DNA from: Pseudoleptotrichia goodfellowii
GTDB taxonomy: Bacteria > Fusobacteriota > Fusobacteriia > Fusobacteriales > Leptotrichiaceae
Direction of reading: 5' to 3'
DNA: 64,000 nt
Assembly: GCF_007990505.1 (NCBI RefSeq)
Contig: NZ_AP019822.1
Span: 1,054,001-1,118,000, forward strand
Of this stretch, positions 24,920-33,951 are shown piece after piece. The translations under genes and the position numbers were made by a program. Under the pieces are notes generated by a model. The model was given only the letters and a program-made list of their open reading frames with translations, was not told where the DNA came from and did not search any database. Numbering within the stretch: the first letter of the stretch is position 1; each line of letters opens with the position of its first letter.

Positions 24920-25369
24920 ATGAAAACAAAAATTATTTTGATTTTAGTTTCAATCTTTTTAGTATTCAATATCTCTTTTTCAGCTTCTGTAAGAACAAGA
25001 AAGAGAGCAGTTACAAGTAATATTAAGCAAAAAATAGTTAATACTCAATGGAAACTGATTAAAATTTCCGATGATGATGTAAGTAAAAGAGGAATTACGC
25101 TTAATATATCCAAAGATGAGTTAAGCGGAAAATCGGGAGTGAACAACTATTTCGGAGGATATAAAGTGAACGGAAAGAAAATATCCGTGTCCAAATTAGC
25201 TGTTACTGCAATGGCAGGGTCCAATGAAAAAATGGATCTTGAACAGGATTATCTTGATATTCTTGAAAATGTAAAAAGAATAGAATTGCAAAATGATAAA
25301 TTGATAATGAAAACTGATCTTGGAGAAATTCTTACATTTACAAGAGAAAAAGATTTTATCCCTTATTAA
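24920..25369 (+). CDS. Secreted META/HslJ-family protein
   Basis: 149 residues: a signal peptide (MKTKIILILVSIFLVFNISFS, cut near residue 22), then one META domain. The domain shows NTQWKLIKI, GITLNISKDELSGKSGVNNYFGGY and KISVSKLAVTAMAG in the family order (W.L..I; G..G.N.Y.G.Y; T.MAC). The usual Cys of the last motif is Gly here. META domains occur in the HslJ heat-shock protein of E. coli and in many surface proteins of unknown role. AGGAGG lies just before ATG 24920; the 27 codons of open frame upstream have no ribosome binding site. Confidence 0.78.
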   Translation: MKTKIILILVSIFLVFNISFSASVRTRKRAVTSNIKQKIVNTQWKLIKISDDDVSKRGITLNISKDELSGKSGVNNYFGGYKVNGKKISVSKLAVTAMAGSNEKMDLEQDYLDILENVKRIELQNDKLIMKTDLGEILTFTREKDFIPY

Positions 25370-25393
25370 AGATATTGAAAAGAAATAATAATA

Positions 25394-25424
25394 AAACAGC
25401 CCTGATTTTAAAGGGTTGTTTTTG
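25394..25424 (+). terminator. Terminator after META protein gene
   Basis: AAACAGCCCT (25394-25403) pairs with AGGGTTGTTT (25412-25421), one G-U, followed by TTT. Confidence 0.75.
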
Positions 25425-25471
25425 TATATATACAAAAGTCGAAAAATATTGTAAAATATTATTATATCGTA

Positions 25472-25501
25472 TTGACAAAAATAAAATTTATGATGTAAAA
25501 T
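25472..25501 (+). promoter_or_regulatory. Promoter of permease-PLP enzyme operon
   Basis: Perfect TTGACA (25472-25477), an 18-base spacer and TAAAAT (25496-25501), about 100 bases before the permease start. No riboswitch-like fold was recognised in the leader. Confidence 0.55.
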
Positions 25502-25603
25502 ATGATGAGAAAAAAATATTATCTTGATAATTTTTAATAATGAAAATATCGGGATATTGTAAAAGCTTAAACATATAATAAATCTTAGAAGGGAGTAACA
25601 TCA

Positions 25604-26983
25604 ATGGAAGGAAATAAGAAAATGCAATTTTGGTCGATAGTGTTATTGACAATAAACTCAATTATAGGAACGGGGATATTTTTATCTCCAGGAAGTGTAG
25701 CAAAATTATCAGGAAGCTTAGCACCTTGGATATATTTGTGTGCAGCAGTTTTCGCAGCAGTATTGGCTATAACTTTCGCATCTGCAGCAAAATATGTAAC
25801 AAAAAACGGAGCGGGTTATGCTTATGCTAAAGCAGCATTTGGAGAGAATGTAGGATTATATGTCGGAATAACAAGATTCGTTGCAGCAAGTATAGCTTGG
25901 GGAGTCATGGCTACAGGAGTAGTAAAAACAACATTATCAATATTTAATATAGACAGTGGAAATGCAGTAAATATAACAATAGGATTTTTAGTTTTAATGG
26001 CAATTCTTTTAATTATAAATTTAGTTGGAACTCAAGTATTGACTTTTATTAGTGATTTGTCTACATTAGGAAAATTGGCGGCATTAGGAATAACTATTAT
26101 TGCAGGTGTTGTAATTTTAGTAAAAACAGGACAAAATCATATAGCGGAAATTGATTTGTTGAAAGATGCTGCAGGAGAAAAATTGGTGCCGGCTTTGACT
26201 ACAACAGGATTTGTTACAGCTGTAATAGCTGCATTTTATGCTTTTACAGGATTTGAAAGTGTTGCCAGCGGAGCGAGTGATATGGAAAATCCTGAAAAAA
26301 ATCTTCCAAGAGCGATACCTTTAGCTATAGGAATTATAGCTGCTATATATTTTGGAATAGTGTTGGTTTCAATGTTTATAGATCCCGTATCTCTGGTAAC
26401 GTCTAAAGAAGTTGTTGTATTAGCATCAGTATTTAAAAATAAAATTATTTCCAATATTATAATTTACGGAGCTTTAGTTTCTATGTTCGGTATAAACGTT
26501 GCTGCATCATTTCATACTCCGAGAGTATTTGAAGCAATGGCGAGAGAAAAACAGGTTCCTACTTATTTTGATAAAAGAACTAAGAGCGGATTACCTATGA
26601 GAGCATTTTTTGTAACAGCGGCATTGGCTATAATCATTCCTATGGCTTTTAATTACAACATGATGGGAATAATGATTATAAGCTCTATTTCGAGATTTGT
26701 TCAGTTTATTATAGTTCCTTTGGGCGTAATATCTTTCTTTTACGGGAAAAATAAAGAAGAGGTACTTAATGCAAACAAAAACTATATTACGGATGTTGTT
26801 TTTTCTGTGTTATCATTAATCTTAACAATATTTTTGTTAGTAAAATTCAACTGGATAGCACAATTTTCTCTGAAAAATGATATGGGAGAACAAATGACTA
26901 ACTGGTATGCAGTTTCAGCAATGATTATAGGATATATAATTCTTCCGGCATTATTATTTATATATAAAAAAAATAAAGATTAA
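25604..26983 (+). CDS. APC-superfamily amino acid permease
   Basis: 459 residues with about twelve membrane helices. The opening LLTINSIIGTGIFLSPG is the APC substrate-binding TM1, and TM6 reads AFYAFTGFESVASGASDMENPEKN, a family hallmark. It imports or exchanges an amino acid with a proton or another amino acid. The next gene, 14 bases downstream, encodes a Cys/Met-metabolism PLP enzyme, so a sulfur amino acid such as methionine, cystine or cystathionine is the likely substrate (inference). AGAAGGGAG precedes ATG. Confidence 0.88.
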   Translation: MEGNKKMQFWSIVLLTINSIIGTGIFLSPGSVAKLSGSLAPWIYLCAAVFAAVLAITFASAAKYVTKNGAGYAYAKAAFGENVGLYVGITRFVAASIAWGVMATGVVKTTLSIFNIDSGNAVNITIGFLVLMAILLIINLVGTQVLTFISDLSTLGKLAALGITIIAGVVILVKTGQNHIAEIDLLKDAAGEKLVPALTTTGFVTAVIAAFYAFTGFESVASGASDMENPEKNLPRAIPLAIGIIAAIYFGIVLVSMFIDPVSLVTSKEVVVLASVFKNKIISNIIIYGALVSMFGINVAASFHTPRVFEAMAREKQVPTYFDKRTKSGLPMRAFFVTAALAIIIPMAFNYNMMGIMIISSISRFVQFIIVPLGVISFFYGKNKEEVLNANKNYITDVVFSVLSLILTIFLLVKFNWIAQFSLKNDMGEQMTNWYAVSAMIIGYIILPALLFIYKKNKD

Positions 26984-26997
26984 AGGATGGAAATGAA

Positions 26998-28137
26998 ATG
27001 AAATTTGGAACAAAGATTATACACGGTTATAATATGATTGATGAATCAACGGGAGCTTCATCAATATCTATATGTCAGGCATCTACTTTTCATCAGAGCA
27101 ATATTGACGATGATCAGAAATATACTTATTCAAGATTCGGGAATCCGACGAGGGAAGCCCTTGAAGAGGCTATAGCCTGTCTTGAAAAAGGGAAATACGG
27201 ATTGGCATTTTCTTCGGGAATGGCAGCTATAACGGCAGTTTTGTTGTCATTTTCTCATGGAGATCACATTGTAATGTGTAAAGATGTTTATGGAGGGGCT
27301 TTTCAGCTCGCAAACGAAGTATTTCCAAGGTTTGGAATAGAGGTAACTTTTGTTGATGAAACAAATCTTGATGAATGGAAAAAAGCGATAAAGGAGAATA
27401 CGAAAGCTTTTTATATGGAAACTCCTTCAAATCCTTTGTTAAAAATAACGGATATAAAAAGAGTGGCTGATATAGCGAAAAAATATAAATTGTTGACAAT
27501 AATAGACAATACATTTATGACACCTCAATATCAAAATCCTATCCCTTTGGGAGTAGACATAGTAATACATAGTGCTACAAAATTTTTAAACGGACACAGT
27601 GATGTAGTTTTGGGAATGATAGTAACTGACAATGAAGATATATACAAAGAACTGAAAAAGCAGCAAATAGTTTTGGGAGCATTACCGGGAGTGGAAGAAT
27701 GCTGGCTTTTAATGCGTGGTATGAAAACTATGGAAATAAGAATGAAAAAAAGCTCGAAAACTGCTCTGAAAATAGCGGAATATCTGGAAAAACATCCGAA
27801 GGTAGAAAAAGTTTATTATCCGGGACTTAAAAGTCATGAAGGATACGAAATAAATAAAAAACAGTCATTAAGCGGCGGAGCGGTATTGTCTTTCGACTTG
27901 GGTTGCTGTGAGAAAGTGAGAAAGTTTTTCAAAGAAGTGAAATATCCTATTGTAGCTGTGAGTTTGGGAGGAGTAGAATCAATACTTTCCTATCCTGTGA
28001 AAATGTCTCATGCGTGTGTTCCTGAAGAGGAAAGGCTTAAAATGGGAGTAACTTCAGGGCTGGTGAGATTATCAGTAGGAATAGAAGATGCGGAAGATTT
28101 GATAGAAGATATTGAAAAAGCATTACAAAGCATATAA
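26998..28137 (+). CDS. Cys/Met metabolism PLP-dependent lyase or synthase
   Basis: 379 residues of the trans-sulfuration PLP family. The pyridoxal lysine is in SATKFLNGHSD; the phosphate-binding SSGMAAI, the YSRFGNPTR region and the C-terminal SGLVRLSVGIED are all present. Members are cystathionine gamma-synthase, cystathionine beta- or gamma-lyase and methionine gamma-lyase, and sequence inspection alone does not separate them. With the amino acid permease in front, degradation of an imported sulfur amino acid is as likely as biosynthesis. AAAGGATGG precedes ATG. Confidence 0.88.
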   Translation: MKFGTKIIHGYNMIDESTGASSISICQASTFHQSNIDDDQKYTYSRFGNPTREALEEAIACLEKGKYGLAFSSGMAAITAVLLSFSHGDHIVMCKDVYGGAFQLANEVFPRFGIEVTFVDETNLDEWKKAIKENTKAFYMETPSNPLLKITDIKRVADIAKKYKLLTIIDNTFMTPQYQNPIPLGVDIVIHSATKFLNGHSDVVLGMIVTDNEDIYKELKKQQIVLGALPGVEECWLLMRGMKTMEIRMKKSSKTALKIAEYLEKHPKVEKVYYPGLKSHEGYEINKKQSLSGGAVLSFDLGCCEKVRKFFKEVKYPIVAVSLGGVESILSYPVKMSHACVPEEERLKMGVTSGLVRLSVGIEDAEDLIEDIEKALQSI

Positions 28138-28231
28138 AAACAAATAAAAAGTATATTCATAAAATACGAAAAATATTAAGTTTACCAGCAAATACAGCTG
28201 AAATTCCCAATTTAAAAAAGGTCGAATAAAC

Positions 28232-28260
28232 TTGAATTCACGTCAAAAAAATGATATAAT
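28232..28260 (+). promoter_or_regulatory. Promoter of hpt-rsmA cluster
   Basis: TTGAAT (28232-28237), a 17-base spacer and perfect TATAAT (28255-28260). Confidence 0.65.
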
Positions 28261-28334
28261 CCTTTAAATACACAATTTGATTAGAGTTATTCAAATTATA
28301 TTTGAAAAATTTTAAAAAGAACGGAGTTATTGAA

Positions 28335-28889
28335 ATGAAAAAGGATTGGGAATTCGGTATTGCCAGACAATTAATCACAAAAGAAACGATTGCAAGCAGA
28401 ATCAGAGAGTTAGGAAAAGAAATTACAAAAGACTTTAAAGATGATGATGCACCTTTAGTTGTAGTCGGATTGCTGAAAGGGTCTATAATCTTTATGGCAG
28501 ATCTTGTGAGAGAAATAAAACTTCCTTTGGTAATGGATTTTATGGAAGTTTCGAGTTACGGAAACGGTTTTGAAACTACGAGGGAAGTAAAAATTTTAAA
28601 AGATTTGGAAAATTCGGTTCAAGGGAAAAACGTACTTGTAATTGAAGATATAATAGATTCCGGATTAACTTTGAAGAAAATATTGAAATTATTGGGAGGT
28701 CGTGGACCTAAAAAAGTTTCTCTCTGTACTTTGCTGGATAAAAAAGAGAGAAGAGAAGTGGAAATTGATGTTCAGTATGTAGGTTTTGAAATACCGAATG
28801 AATTTGTTTTGGGATACGGACTTGATTTTAAGGAAGAATACAGAAATATCCCTTATGTTGCTCTTGCAGCCGAAGAATTGTATAAATAA
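28335..28889 (+). CDS. hpt: Hypoxanthine phosphoribosyltransferase
   Basis: Purine salvage: converts hypoxanthine or guanine plus PRPP to IMP or GMP. 184 residues with the PRPP-binding VLVIEDIIDSGLTLKKI, the VGLLKGSIIFMADL loop and the flexible MEVSSYGNGFE loop. I used ATG 28335, preceded by ACGGAG; TTG 28302 in frame has no support. It is first in a cluster with rsmA and small RNA-associated genes. Confidence 0.94.
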   Translation: MKKDWEFGIARQLITKETIASRIRELGKEITKDFKDDDAPLVVVGLLKGSIIFMADLVREIKLPLVMDFMEVSSYGNGFETTREVKILKDLENSVQGKNVLVIEDIIDSGLTLKKILKLLGGRGPKKVSLCTLLDKKERREVEIDVQYVGFEIPNEFVLGYGLDFKEEYRNIPYVALAAEELYK

Positions 28890-28900
28890 CAGGAGAAAAA

Positions 28901-29737
28901 TTGGGAAAAAATAAAAAATACGGAAACGAAAAAAATATTGCTAAGAAAAAATATGGACAGAATTTTTTAACTGACGGCGAGCTGTCCGACAGGATTTTGG
29001 AAGAGGCGGATATTGATAAAAATACCGAAGTGGTGGAAATAGGACCGGGACTTGGATTTTTAACGGAAAAACTTATTGAAAAGTCTAAACATCTTACTGC
29101 TTTCGAGATAGATGATGACTTGATTCCTGTACTGAATAAGAAATTTAAAGATAAAGATAATTTTTTATTAGTGCATAAAGATTTTTTGGAAATAAATCTT
29201 GGGGAATATTTGGAAGACAGAGAAAATATAAAAGTTGTTGCGAATATTCCTTATTATATAACATCGCCTATTATAAACAGACTTATAGAATTTAGAGATA
29301 ATATATCGGAAATTTATCTTATGGTTCAAAAGGAAGTTGCCGAAAGAATTTCTTCAAAGCCTCGCAGTAAAAATATGAGTATACTTACTCATGCGGTGCA
29401 ATTTTTTGCAGAAACTGAATATTTATTTACAGTTCCAAAAGAAAAATTTGATCCCGTTCCTAAAGTGGATTCGGCTTTTTTGAAAATAGTTTTATTGAAA
29501 GATAAAAGATATGAAAGTCAAATATCCGAAGAAAAATATTTTAAATATTTGAAAAAGGCTTTTTCCAATAAAAGAAAAAGTATTTCAAATAATTTGTCGG
29601 AATTAGGATTCGGAAAAGAAAAAATATCAGGTGTTTTGCAAAAAGTCGGAAAAACTTCATTAGCAAGAACTGAAGAATTTTCCGTTCAGGAATTTATAGA
29701 CTTCATAAAAATATTGGAAAATGAATCGGGAGAATAG
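28901..29737 (+). CDS. rsmA: 16S rRNA (adenine1518/1519-N6)-dimethyltransferase
   Basis: 278 residues. It dimethylates two adjacent adenines in helix 45 of 16S rRNA late in 30S assembly; loss gives kasugamycin resistance. Motif I is VEIGPGLGFLTEKL; the catalytic motif IV is ANIPYYITSP; KFDPVPKVDSAFL is a family hallmark. It begins at TTG 28901, six bases after AGGAG, twelve bases beyond hpt. Confidence 0.95.
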   Translation: MGKNKKYGNEKNIAKKKYGQNFLTDGELSDRILEEADIDKNTEVVEIGPGLGFLTEKLIEKSKHLTAFEIDDDLIPVLNKKFKDKDNFLLVHKDFLEINLGEYLEDRENIKVVANIPYYITSPIINRLIEFRDNISEIYLMVQKEVAERISSKPRSKNMSILTHAVQFFAETEYLFTVPKEKFDPVPKVDSAFLKIVLLKDKRYESQISEEKYFKYLKKAFSNKRKSISNNLSELGFGKEKISGVLQKVGKTSLARTEEFSVQEFIDFIKILENESGE

Positions 29738-29741
29738 CAAA

Positions 29742-29981
29742 GTGAAAAGCTGGGAATATATAATTCAAACGAAAAGGGAACATATAGATTTTATAAATAA
29801 AATAGTGGAAGCTTATGAAGATGTGGGAAATGTAAGAACACTGGATAACAGAAACGGTCTTATAAAAATAATTACAAATTCTTTTTTTCTTGATGATATT
29901 GATAATATAATCGAAAGATTGAGGAAAAAAGATATTTTTATAGAAATTATCGAAAAAAGAGAATGGTTGGGAATTTTATAA
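29742..29981 (+). CDS. DUF4911-type small protein
   Basis: 80 residues from GTG 29742, which has GGGAG nine bases upstream; ATG 29721 inside rsmA is an alternative adding seven residues. It resembles the small proteins often found next to rsmA and khpA in Fusobacteria and Clostridia (DUF4911), of unknown function. The pattern suggests a compact alpha/beta fold ending EKREWLGIL. The link to RNA metabolism rests on neighbours alone. Confidence 0.6.
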   Translation: MKSWEYIIQTKREHIDFINKIVEAYEDVGNVRTLDNRNGLIKIITNSFFLDDIDNIIERLRKKDIFIEIIEKREWLGIL

Positions 29982-30033
29982 CATTCAGAATAATTAAAAA
30001 AACAGAAAAATACTTAAAAAACGGGAGATGATG

Positions 30034-30276
30034 ATGAATAAATATTTTGAAACAGTTAATTTCTGGCTTGAAAATTTATTGGAATCAAACGGAAATTATA
30101 CAATAGAAAGCAATGAAAAAGGTAAAGTTGTAGATATTACAATTAATGTGATAAAAGATGATATAGGAAAAATAATCGGGAAAAACGGCAGAGTTATAAG
30201 CTCTTTGAGAGTTCTTATTTCTTCCATTGCAAAAAAAGAGAAAAAAATCGTAAAAATAGAAGTTAAGGAGATGTAG
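30034..30276 (+). CDS. khpA: KH-domain RNA-binding protein KhpA
   Basis: 80 residues made of one type II KH domain with the RNA-gripping GKNG loop in DDIGKIIGKNGRVISSLR. KhpA binds RNA, usually with KhpB/EloR, and affects cell elongation and small-RNA action. Three ATG codons stand in a row (30028, 30031, 30034); the last has the best distance from GGGAG. Confidence 0.88.
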   Translation: MNKYFETVNFWLENLLESNGNYTIESNEKGKVVDITINVIKDDIGKIIGKNGRVISSLRVLISSIAKKEKKIVKIEVKEM

Positions 30277-30286
30277 TAACAGGCAA

Positions 30287-30673
30287 ATGAAAAAGAGTTT
30301 TAAAATAAGAACGTACTATTATGATACTGACCATATGGGTGTTGTTTATCATGCCAATTATCTGAAATGGATGGAAATCGCAAGGACGGAATATTTCAGA
30401 GATAAATTGCCTTACAAAGAAATAGAAGATATGGGAATTATGATGCCTGTAAAGTCTTTAAGCATAGAATATATAAATTCGGTAGGTTATGATGAGGATG
30501 TTGAAATTTTTATTGAGTTAAAAGAATTAACAAGTATTAAAATAAAATTTTCTTATGAGATATACGGAAAAGATAATGTTTTGAAAGCTACTGCCGAAAC
30601 ATTAAATGTAATGGTGGATAAATCGGGCAAATTGAAAAGATTGCCGAAAGAGATATTGGATATATTGAAATAA
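30287..30673 (+). CDS. Acyl-CoA thioesterase, 4HBT/YbgC type
   Basis: 128-residue hot-dog-fold protein. The catalytic segment YYDTDHMGVVYHANYLKWMEIARTEY has the Asp of the YbgC/4-hydroxybenzoyl-CoA thioesterase group. It hydrolyses acyl-CoA or acyl-ACP thioesters; the substrate is unknown. The ribosome binding site is weak. It follows khpA by 10 bases and is probably co-transcribed. Confidence 0.88.
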   Translation: MKKSFKIRTYYYDTDHMGVVYHANYLKWMEIARTEYFRDKLPYKEIEDMGIMMPVKSLSIEYINSVGYDEDVEIFIELKELTSIKIKFSYEIYGKDNVLKATAETLNVMVDKSGKLKRLPKEILDILK

Positions 30674-30841
30674 ACAGAAAATTATTCGATTATAAATAGA
30701 AAGGAGTAAATTATTTCAAAAAGAAAAAATAAATTTTTTTCTTTAAACTTCCACGTTTTCTCATCCGATGAAAGGAGTCAGGAACACGGACAGAGGGAGT
30801 ATGAAGGGCGATAATAAGTCCTCGTTGAGATAATTAGAATT
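30674..30841 (+). other. Unexplained leader before rpiB
   Basis: Contains a strong ribosome binding site (AAGGAG, 30701-30706) six bases before an ATT codon that opens a 33-codon frame ending in TAATAA (30812-30817). An A/T-only hairpin follows around 30720-30745. The stretch 30750-30825 is clearly richer in G and C than its surroundings and can pair GGAC with GTCC. rpiB itself has almost no ribosome binding site. This could be a leader peptide, a structured RNA or debris. Confidence 0.3.
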
Positions 30842-31276
30842 ATGAAAATAGCCATAGGAAACGATCATGCAGGGGTCGATTTAAAACATAAAATTGTAGA
30901 ATTTCTGAGAAAAAAAGGACATGAAGTAACTAATGTCGGAACGGATACTCTTGATTCTGTTGATTATCCGGACATTGCAAAAGAAGTTGCTGAAAAAGTA
31001 TTGAGTGGAGAAGCGAAATACGGAGTGTTGATTTGCGGAACAGGAATAGGAATTTCAATTTCTGCAAATAAAGTGAAAGGAATAAGAGCGGCACTTGTAC
31101 ATAATGAATTTACGGCAAGACTGTCGAGACTTCATAATGATGCCAATGTTATTGCATTGGGAGCCAGAGTTTTAGGAGATGAACTTGCGGCAATGTGTGT
31201 CGATACATTTATAAATACTGAATTTGAAGGTGGCAGACATGCAAGAAGAGTAGGAAAAATAGAGGAGGAAAAATAA
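30842..31276 (+). CDS. rpiB: Ribose 5-phosphate isomerase B
   Basis: Interconverts ribose 5-phosphate and ribulose 5-phosphate. 144 residues with the N-terminal IAIGNDHAGVDLK and the phosphate-binding ICGTGIGISISANKVKGIRAA, which holds the catalytic Cys, both RpiB/LacAB hallmarks. It starts the rpiB-hinT-trmH-nfo cluster. Confidence 0.95.
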   Translation: MKIAIGNDHAGVDLKHKIVEFLRKKGHEVTNVGTDTLDSVDYPDIAKEVAEKVLSGEAKYGVLICGTGIGISISANKVKGIRAALVHNEFTARLSRLHNDANVIALGARVLGDELAAMCVDTFINTEFEGGRHARRVGKIEEEK

Positions 31277-31277
31277 T

Positions 31278-31619
31278 ATGTCGACAATATTTAAAAAAAT
31301 AATAGATAAAGAAATACCTGCAAATATAGTTTATGAAGACGATGAATTTTTAGCTTTTCATGATATTAATCCTGCAGCGAAAGTTCACGTTCTTGTTATA
31401 CCTAAAAAAGAAATAAAAAATCTTGATACTGCGACTGAAGAAGATTTGGAATTATTGGGGAAACTGCAACTTACAGTGGCAAAAGTAGCAAGAATACTCG
31501 GTATCAATGAAGAAGGATACAGAGTAGTAACAAACATAAATGAAAACGGTGGACAGCAGGTTTATCATATTCACTATCATATACTCGGCGGAGAGCCTAT
31601 AGGAATGAATGTGAGATAA
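31278..31619 (+). CDS. hinT: HIT-family hydrolase (HinT-like)
   Basis: 113 residues. The histidine triad reads HIHYHILGG near the C terminus. HinT-type proteins hydrolyse purine nucleoside phosphoramidates and acyl-adenylates. AGAGGAGG lies in the end of rpiB, two bases before which the gene starts, so the pair is translated together. Confidence 0.94.
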   Translation: MSTIFKKIIDKEIPANIVYEDDEFLAFHDINPAAKVHVLVIPKKEIKNLDTATEEDLELLGKLQLTVAKVARILGINEEGYRVVTNINENGGQQVYHIHYHILGGEPIGMNVR

Positions 31620-31632
31620 TTTAGGAGTATTA

Positions 31633-32412
31633 ATGAAAAATATAGTAACAAGTCCTGATAATAAATTTTATAAATTGCTAAAAAAACTGGATAAAAAAAA
31701 ATACAGAGATGAAAATAATATTTTCAAGACTGAAGGAGAAAAATTTTTAAATGAAAATATCAATTTCAATAAAATTATTATAAAAGAGTCGAAATATGAT
31801 TATTTCAATGAGAAATACAATATTGAAGAGTATAATAATGTAACTGTACTGAAAGATGATTTGTTTGAAGAAGTTTCCACACAGGAAAACAGTCAGGGAA
31901 TAATATTTTTATTTTCCAAAGACCTTAATTCTATTAATGATATAGAAGAAGATGTCGTAGTTCTTGATGATGTTCAGGATCCAGGAAATTTAGGGACAAT
32001 AATGAGAACTATGGAAGCGGCGGGATTTAAAAATCTCATACTTACTAAAGGTTCTGTGGATGTCTATAATCCGAAAACAGTGAGGGCTACAATGGGAGGA
32101 ATATTTAATTTGAACATAATATATGAAACTCCTGAAAATATTTTGAAATTTTTAAAAGAAAAAGAATATTTGATAATAACGACGGCATTACATGAGGATG
32201 CCGTTTCTTACGGAAAGATAGAGTTAAAGAAAAAGAATGCTTATATATTCGGAAATGAAGGGGGCGGAGTGTCCGACTATTTTATAGAAAATTCGGATAT
32301 AAAATCAATTATTCCTATATACGGAAATATAGAGTCGTTGAATGTGAGTATTGCTGTGGGAATATTTTTATATAAAATGAGAGAAAAACAGGAGGAAAGA
32401 TGTTTAAAATAG
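31633..32412 (+). CDS. SpoU/TrmH-family RNA 2'-O-methyltransferase
   Basis: 259 residues. A small N-terminal substrate-binding domain ([12 protein letters not shown]) is followed by a SPOUT knot methylase with the three family motifs: [31 protein letters not shown] and [21 protein letters not shown]. It methylates a ribose in rRNA or tRNA; the exact target (23S G2251-type or other) cannot be read here. Its end overlaps nfo by 13 bases. Confidence 0.9.
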   Translation: MKNIVTSPDNKFYKLLKKLDKKKYRDENNIFKTEGEKFLNENINFNKIIIKESKYDYFNEKYNIEEYNNVTVLKDDLFEEVSTQENSQGIIFLFSKDLNSINDIEEDVVVLDDVQDPGNLGTIMRTMEAAGFKNLILTKGSVDVYNPKTVRATMGGIFNLNIIYETPENILKFLKEKEYLIITTALHEDAVSYGKIELKKKNAYIFGNEGGGVSDYFIENSDIKSIIPIYGNIESLNVSIAVGIFLYKMREKQEERCLK

Positions 32413-33311
32413 GATCCCATGTGGGAATGAGCGGGAAAAAGATGTTTTTAGGTTCTGTGGAAGAGGCTCTTTCATACGGGGCAAATACATTTATGATATA
32501 TACGGGAGCACCTCAAAATACGAGAAGAAAGCCTATAGAGGAACTTAATATTGAAGCGGGACTTAAATTAATGAAAGAAAATAATATTTCGGTAGATGAT
32601 ATTGTAGTTCATGCACCGTACATAATAAATCTTGGAAATGCTGTAAAGCCTGAAACCTTTGAAATAGCAGTGCAGTTTTTGAGAACGGAGATAGAAAGAA
32701 CAGACGCAATAGGTGCACCGAGAATAGTCCTTCATCCGGGAGCTCACGTGGGAGAAGGGGCAGAAGTGGGAATAGCAAAGATAGTAGAAGGGCTGAACGA
32801 AGTTCTTACAAAAGAACAGAAAACGACTGTTGCACTCGAAACAATGGCAGGAAAAGGAAGCGAATGCGGAAGAAGTTTTGAGGAAATAGCCAAAATAATA
32901 GACGGAGTGAAGTTAAAAGATAAATTATCCGTATGCTTTGATACATGCCATGTAAATGATGCAGGATATGATATTGTGAATGATTTTGAAGGTGTAATAA
33001 AAGAGTTTGACAGAATAGTCGGGATAGACAGAATATCCGTTATTCACTTAAATGACAGTAAAAATCCCAGAGGAGCAATGAAAGACAGACATGAAAATTT
33101 AGGATTCGGAACAATAGGCTTTGAAGCTTTAAATAAAATAGCTCATTATGAAAAATTTGCTCATTTGCCGAAAATACTGGAAACTCCATATGTCGGGTTG
33201 ACAGAAGAAAAAGGAGCGAAGACAGTTCCGCCTTATAAGTTTGAGATAGAAATGTTAAAAAAAGAAAAATTTGATAAAGATGTTCTGGAAAAAATAAGAA
33301 AACAGGGGTAA
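32400..33311 (+). CDS. nfo: Deoxyribonuclease IV (endonuclease IV)
   Basis: 303-residue TIM-barrel AP endonuclease with three zinc ions. Seen are [65 protein letters not shown] and the final ILETPY, which together carry the metal ligands. It repairs abasic sites. Start ATG overlaps the preceding methylase gene. Confidence 0.96.
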   Translation: MFKIGSHVGMSGKKMFLGSVEEALSYGANTFMIYTGAPQNTRRKPIEELNIEAGLKLMKENNISVDDIVVHAPYIINLGNAVKPETFEIAVQFLRTEIERTDAIGAPRIVLHPGAHVGEGAEVGIAKIVEGLNEVLTKEQKTTVALETMAGKGSECGRSFEEIAKIIDGVKLKDKLSVCFDTCHVNDAGYDIVNDFEGVIKEFDRIVGIDRISVIHLNDSKNPRGAMKDRHENLGFGTIGFEALNKIAHYEKFAHLPKILETPYVGLTEEKGAKTVPPYKFEIEMLKKEKFDKDVLEKIRKQG

Positions 33312-33321
33312 ATTTATTGAA

Positions 33322-33350
33322 TAGACATTGGGTAGAAATAATGATATAAT
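33322..33350 (+). promoter_or_regulatory. Promoter ahead of the secreted protein-secA pair
   Basis: TAGACA (33322-33327, one mismatch), a 17-base spacer and TATAAT (33345-33350), about 33 bases before the ATG of the small secreted protein. Confidence 0.6.
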
Positions 33351-33383
33351 ATTTTGGAATGTCAAAAAATTCGGAGAATGTAA

Positions 33384-33785
33384 ATGAAGAAAAATAAAAG
33401 AATAATTTTTATAATAACGTGTTTTGTTTTTGTTATGAGTTATTCGAGTCTTTCGGGAACAGCAGGTTTTAACAGGCAATTAAACGTTCTTGTAGATGAG
33501 AATAATCTAAGTTACGAAGATATAAAACAGTTAATATCCGAAGTAAATCGGATAGAAAGTATAAAATACGATAAACAGCTGAAAAAAGAGCTGAAACGTA
33601 TTGAAAGACAGAAAGAAAAAGAAAAAAAATCAGCTGAAAATAAATTTTTTATTGGAAATAGGAATATGATTTCCAATTTTTCTATGTCTTTTATCGGGGA
33701 AACTATAAATAATGTTTTTAAAACAGATATTTTAAGTATAGGAAATTTGAAAAGAGGGCAGAATAATCTGAGATTGATTGAATAG
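33384..33785 (+). CDS. Small secreted protein upstream of secA (SecM-like position)
   Basis: 133 residues. A basic N terminus and hydrophobic core (KKNKRIIFIITCFVFVMSYSS) form a signal sequence, then a Lys/Glu-rich coiled coil (about 65-85) and a tail ending GNLKRGQNNLRLIE. No family recognised. It is the only gene between its own promoter and secA, with no terminator between. In E. coli, secM has the same layout: a short secreted protein whose translation arrest controls secA. An arrest function is a hypothesis from position, size and signal sequence; the E. coli arrest motif is not present. Confidence 0.5.
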   Translation: MKKNKRIIFIITCFVFVMSYSSLSGTAGFNRQLNVLVDENNLSYEDIKQLISEVNRIESIKYDKQLKKELKRIERQKEKEKKSAENKFFIGNRNMISNFSMSFIGETINNVFKTDILSIGNLKRGQNNLRLIE

Positions 33786-33834
33786 AAAATTTTATTTTTT
33801 AATAATTTGGATTATAAAAATAGAATTTTAAAGA

Positions 33835-33951
33835 AGGGAGAAAAGATTGTTTCAGGATAGTATTGAATTGCAGTGTAGAAGCTGAAACAGAATAAAGTCC
33901 GTACAGTAAAAAGCTTACGGATAATTGAAACAGTCTTTAATTAATAATAAA
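33835..33951 (+). promoter_or_regulatory. Structured secA leader with a short upstream reading frame
   Basis: AGGGAG (33835-33840) precedes a 12-codon frame, TTG 33847 to TGA 33885. TGTTTCAG (33849-33856) can pair with CTGAAACA (33882-33889). The overlapping AGATTGTTTC (33845-33854) can instead pair with GAAACAGTCT (33927-33936), close to the secA start. TCCGTA and TACGGA form another stem between them. The two long pairings exclude each other. secA itself has no ribosome binding site. Confidence 0.5.

Noticed and set aside
25425-25603. SAM or T-box riboswitch before the permease and PLP enzyme
   Set aside because: The leader is short and AT-rich, without the conserved T-box sequence or the stacked stems of a SAM riboswitch.
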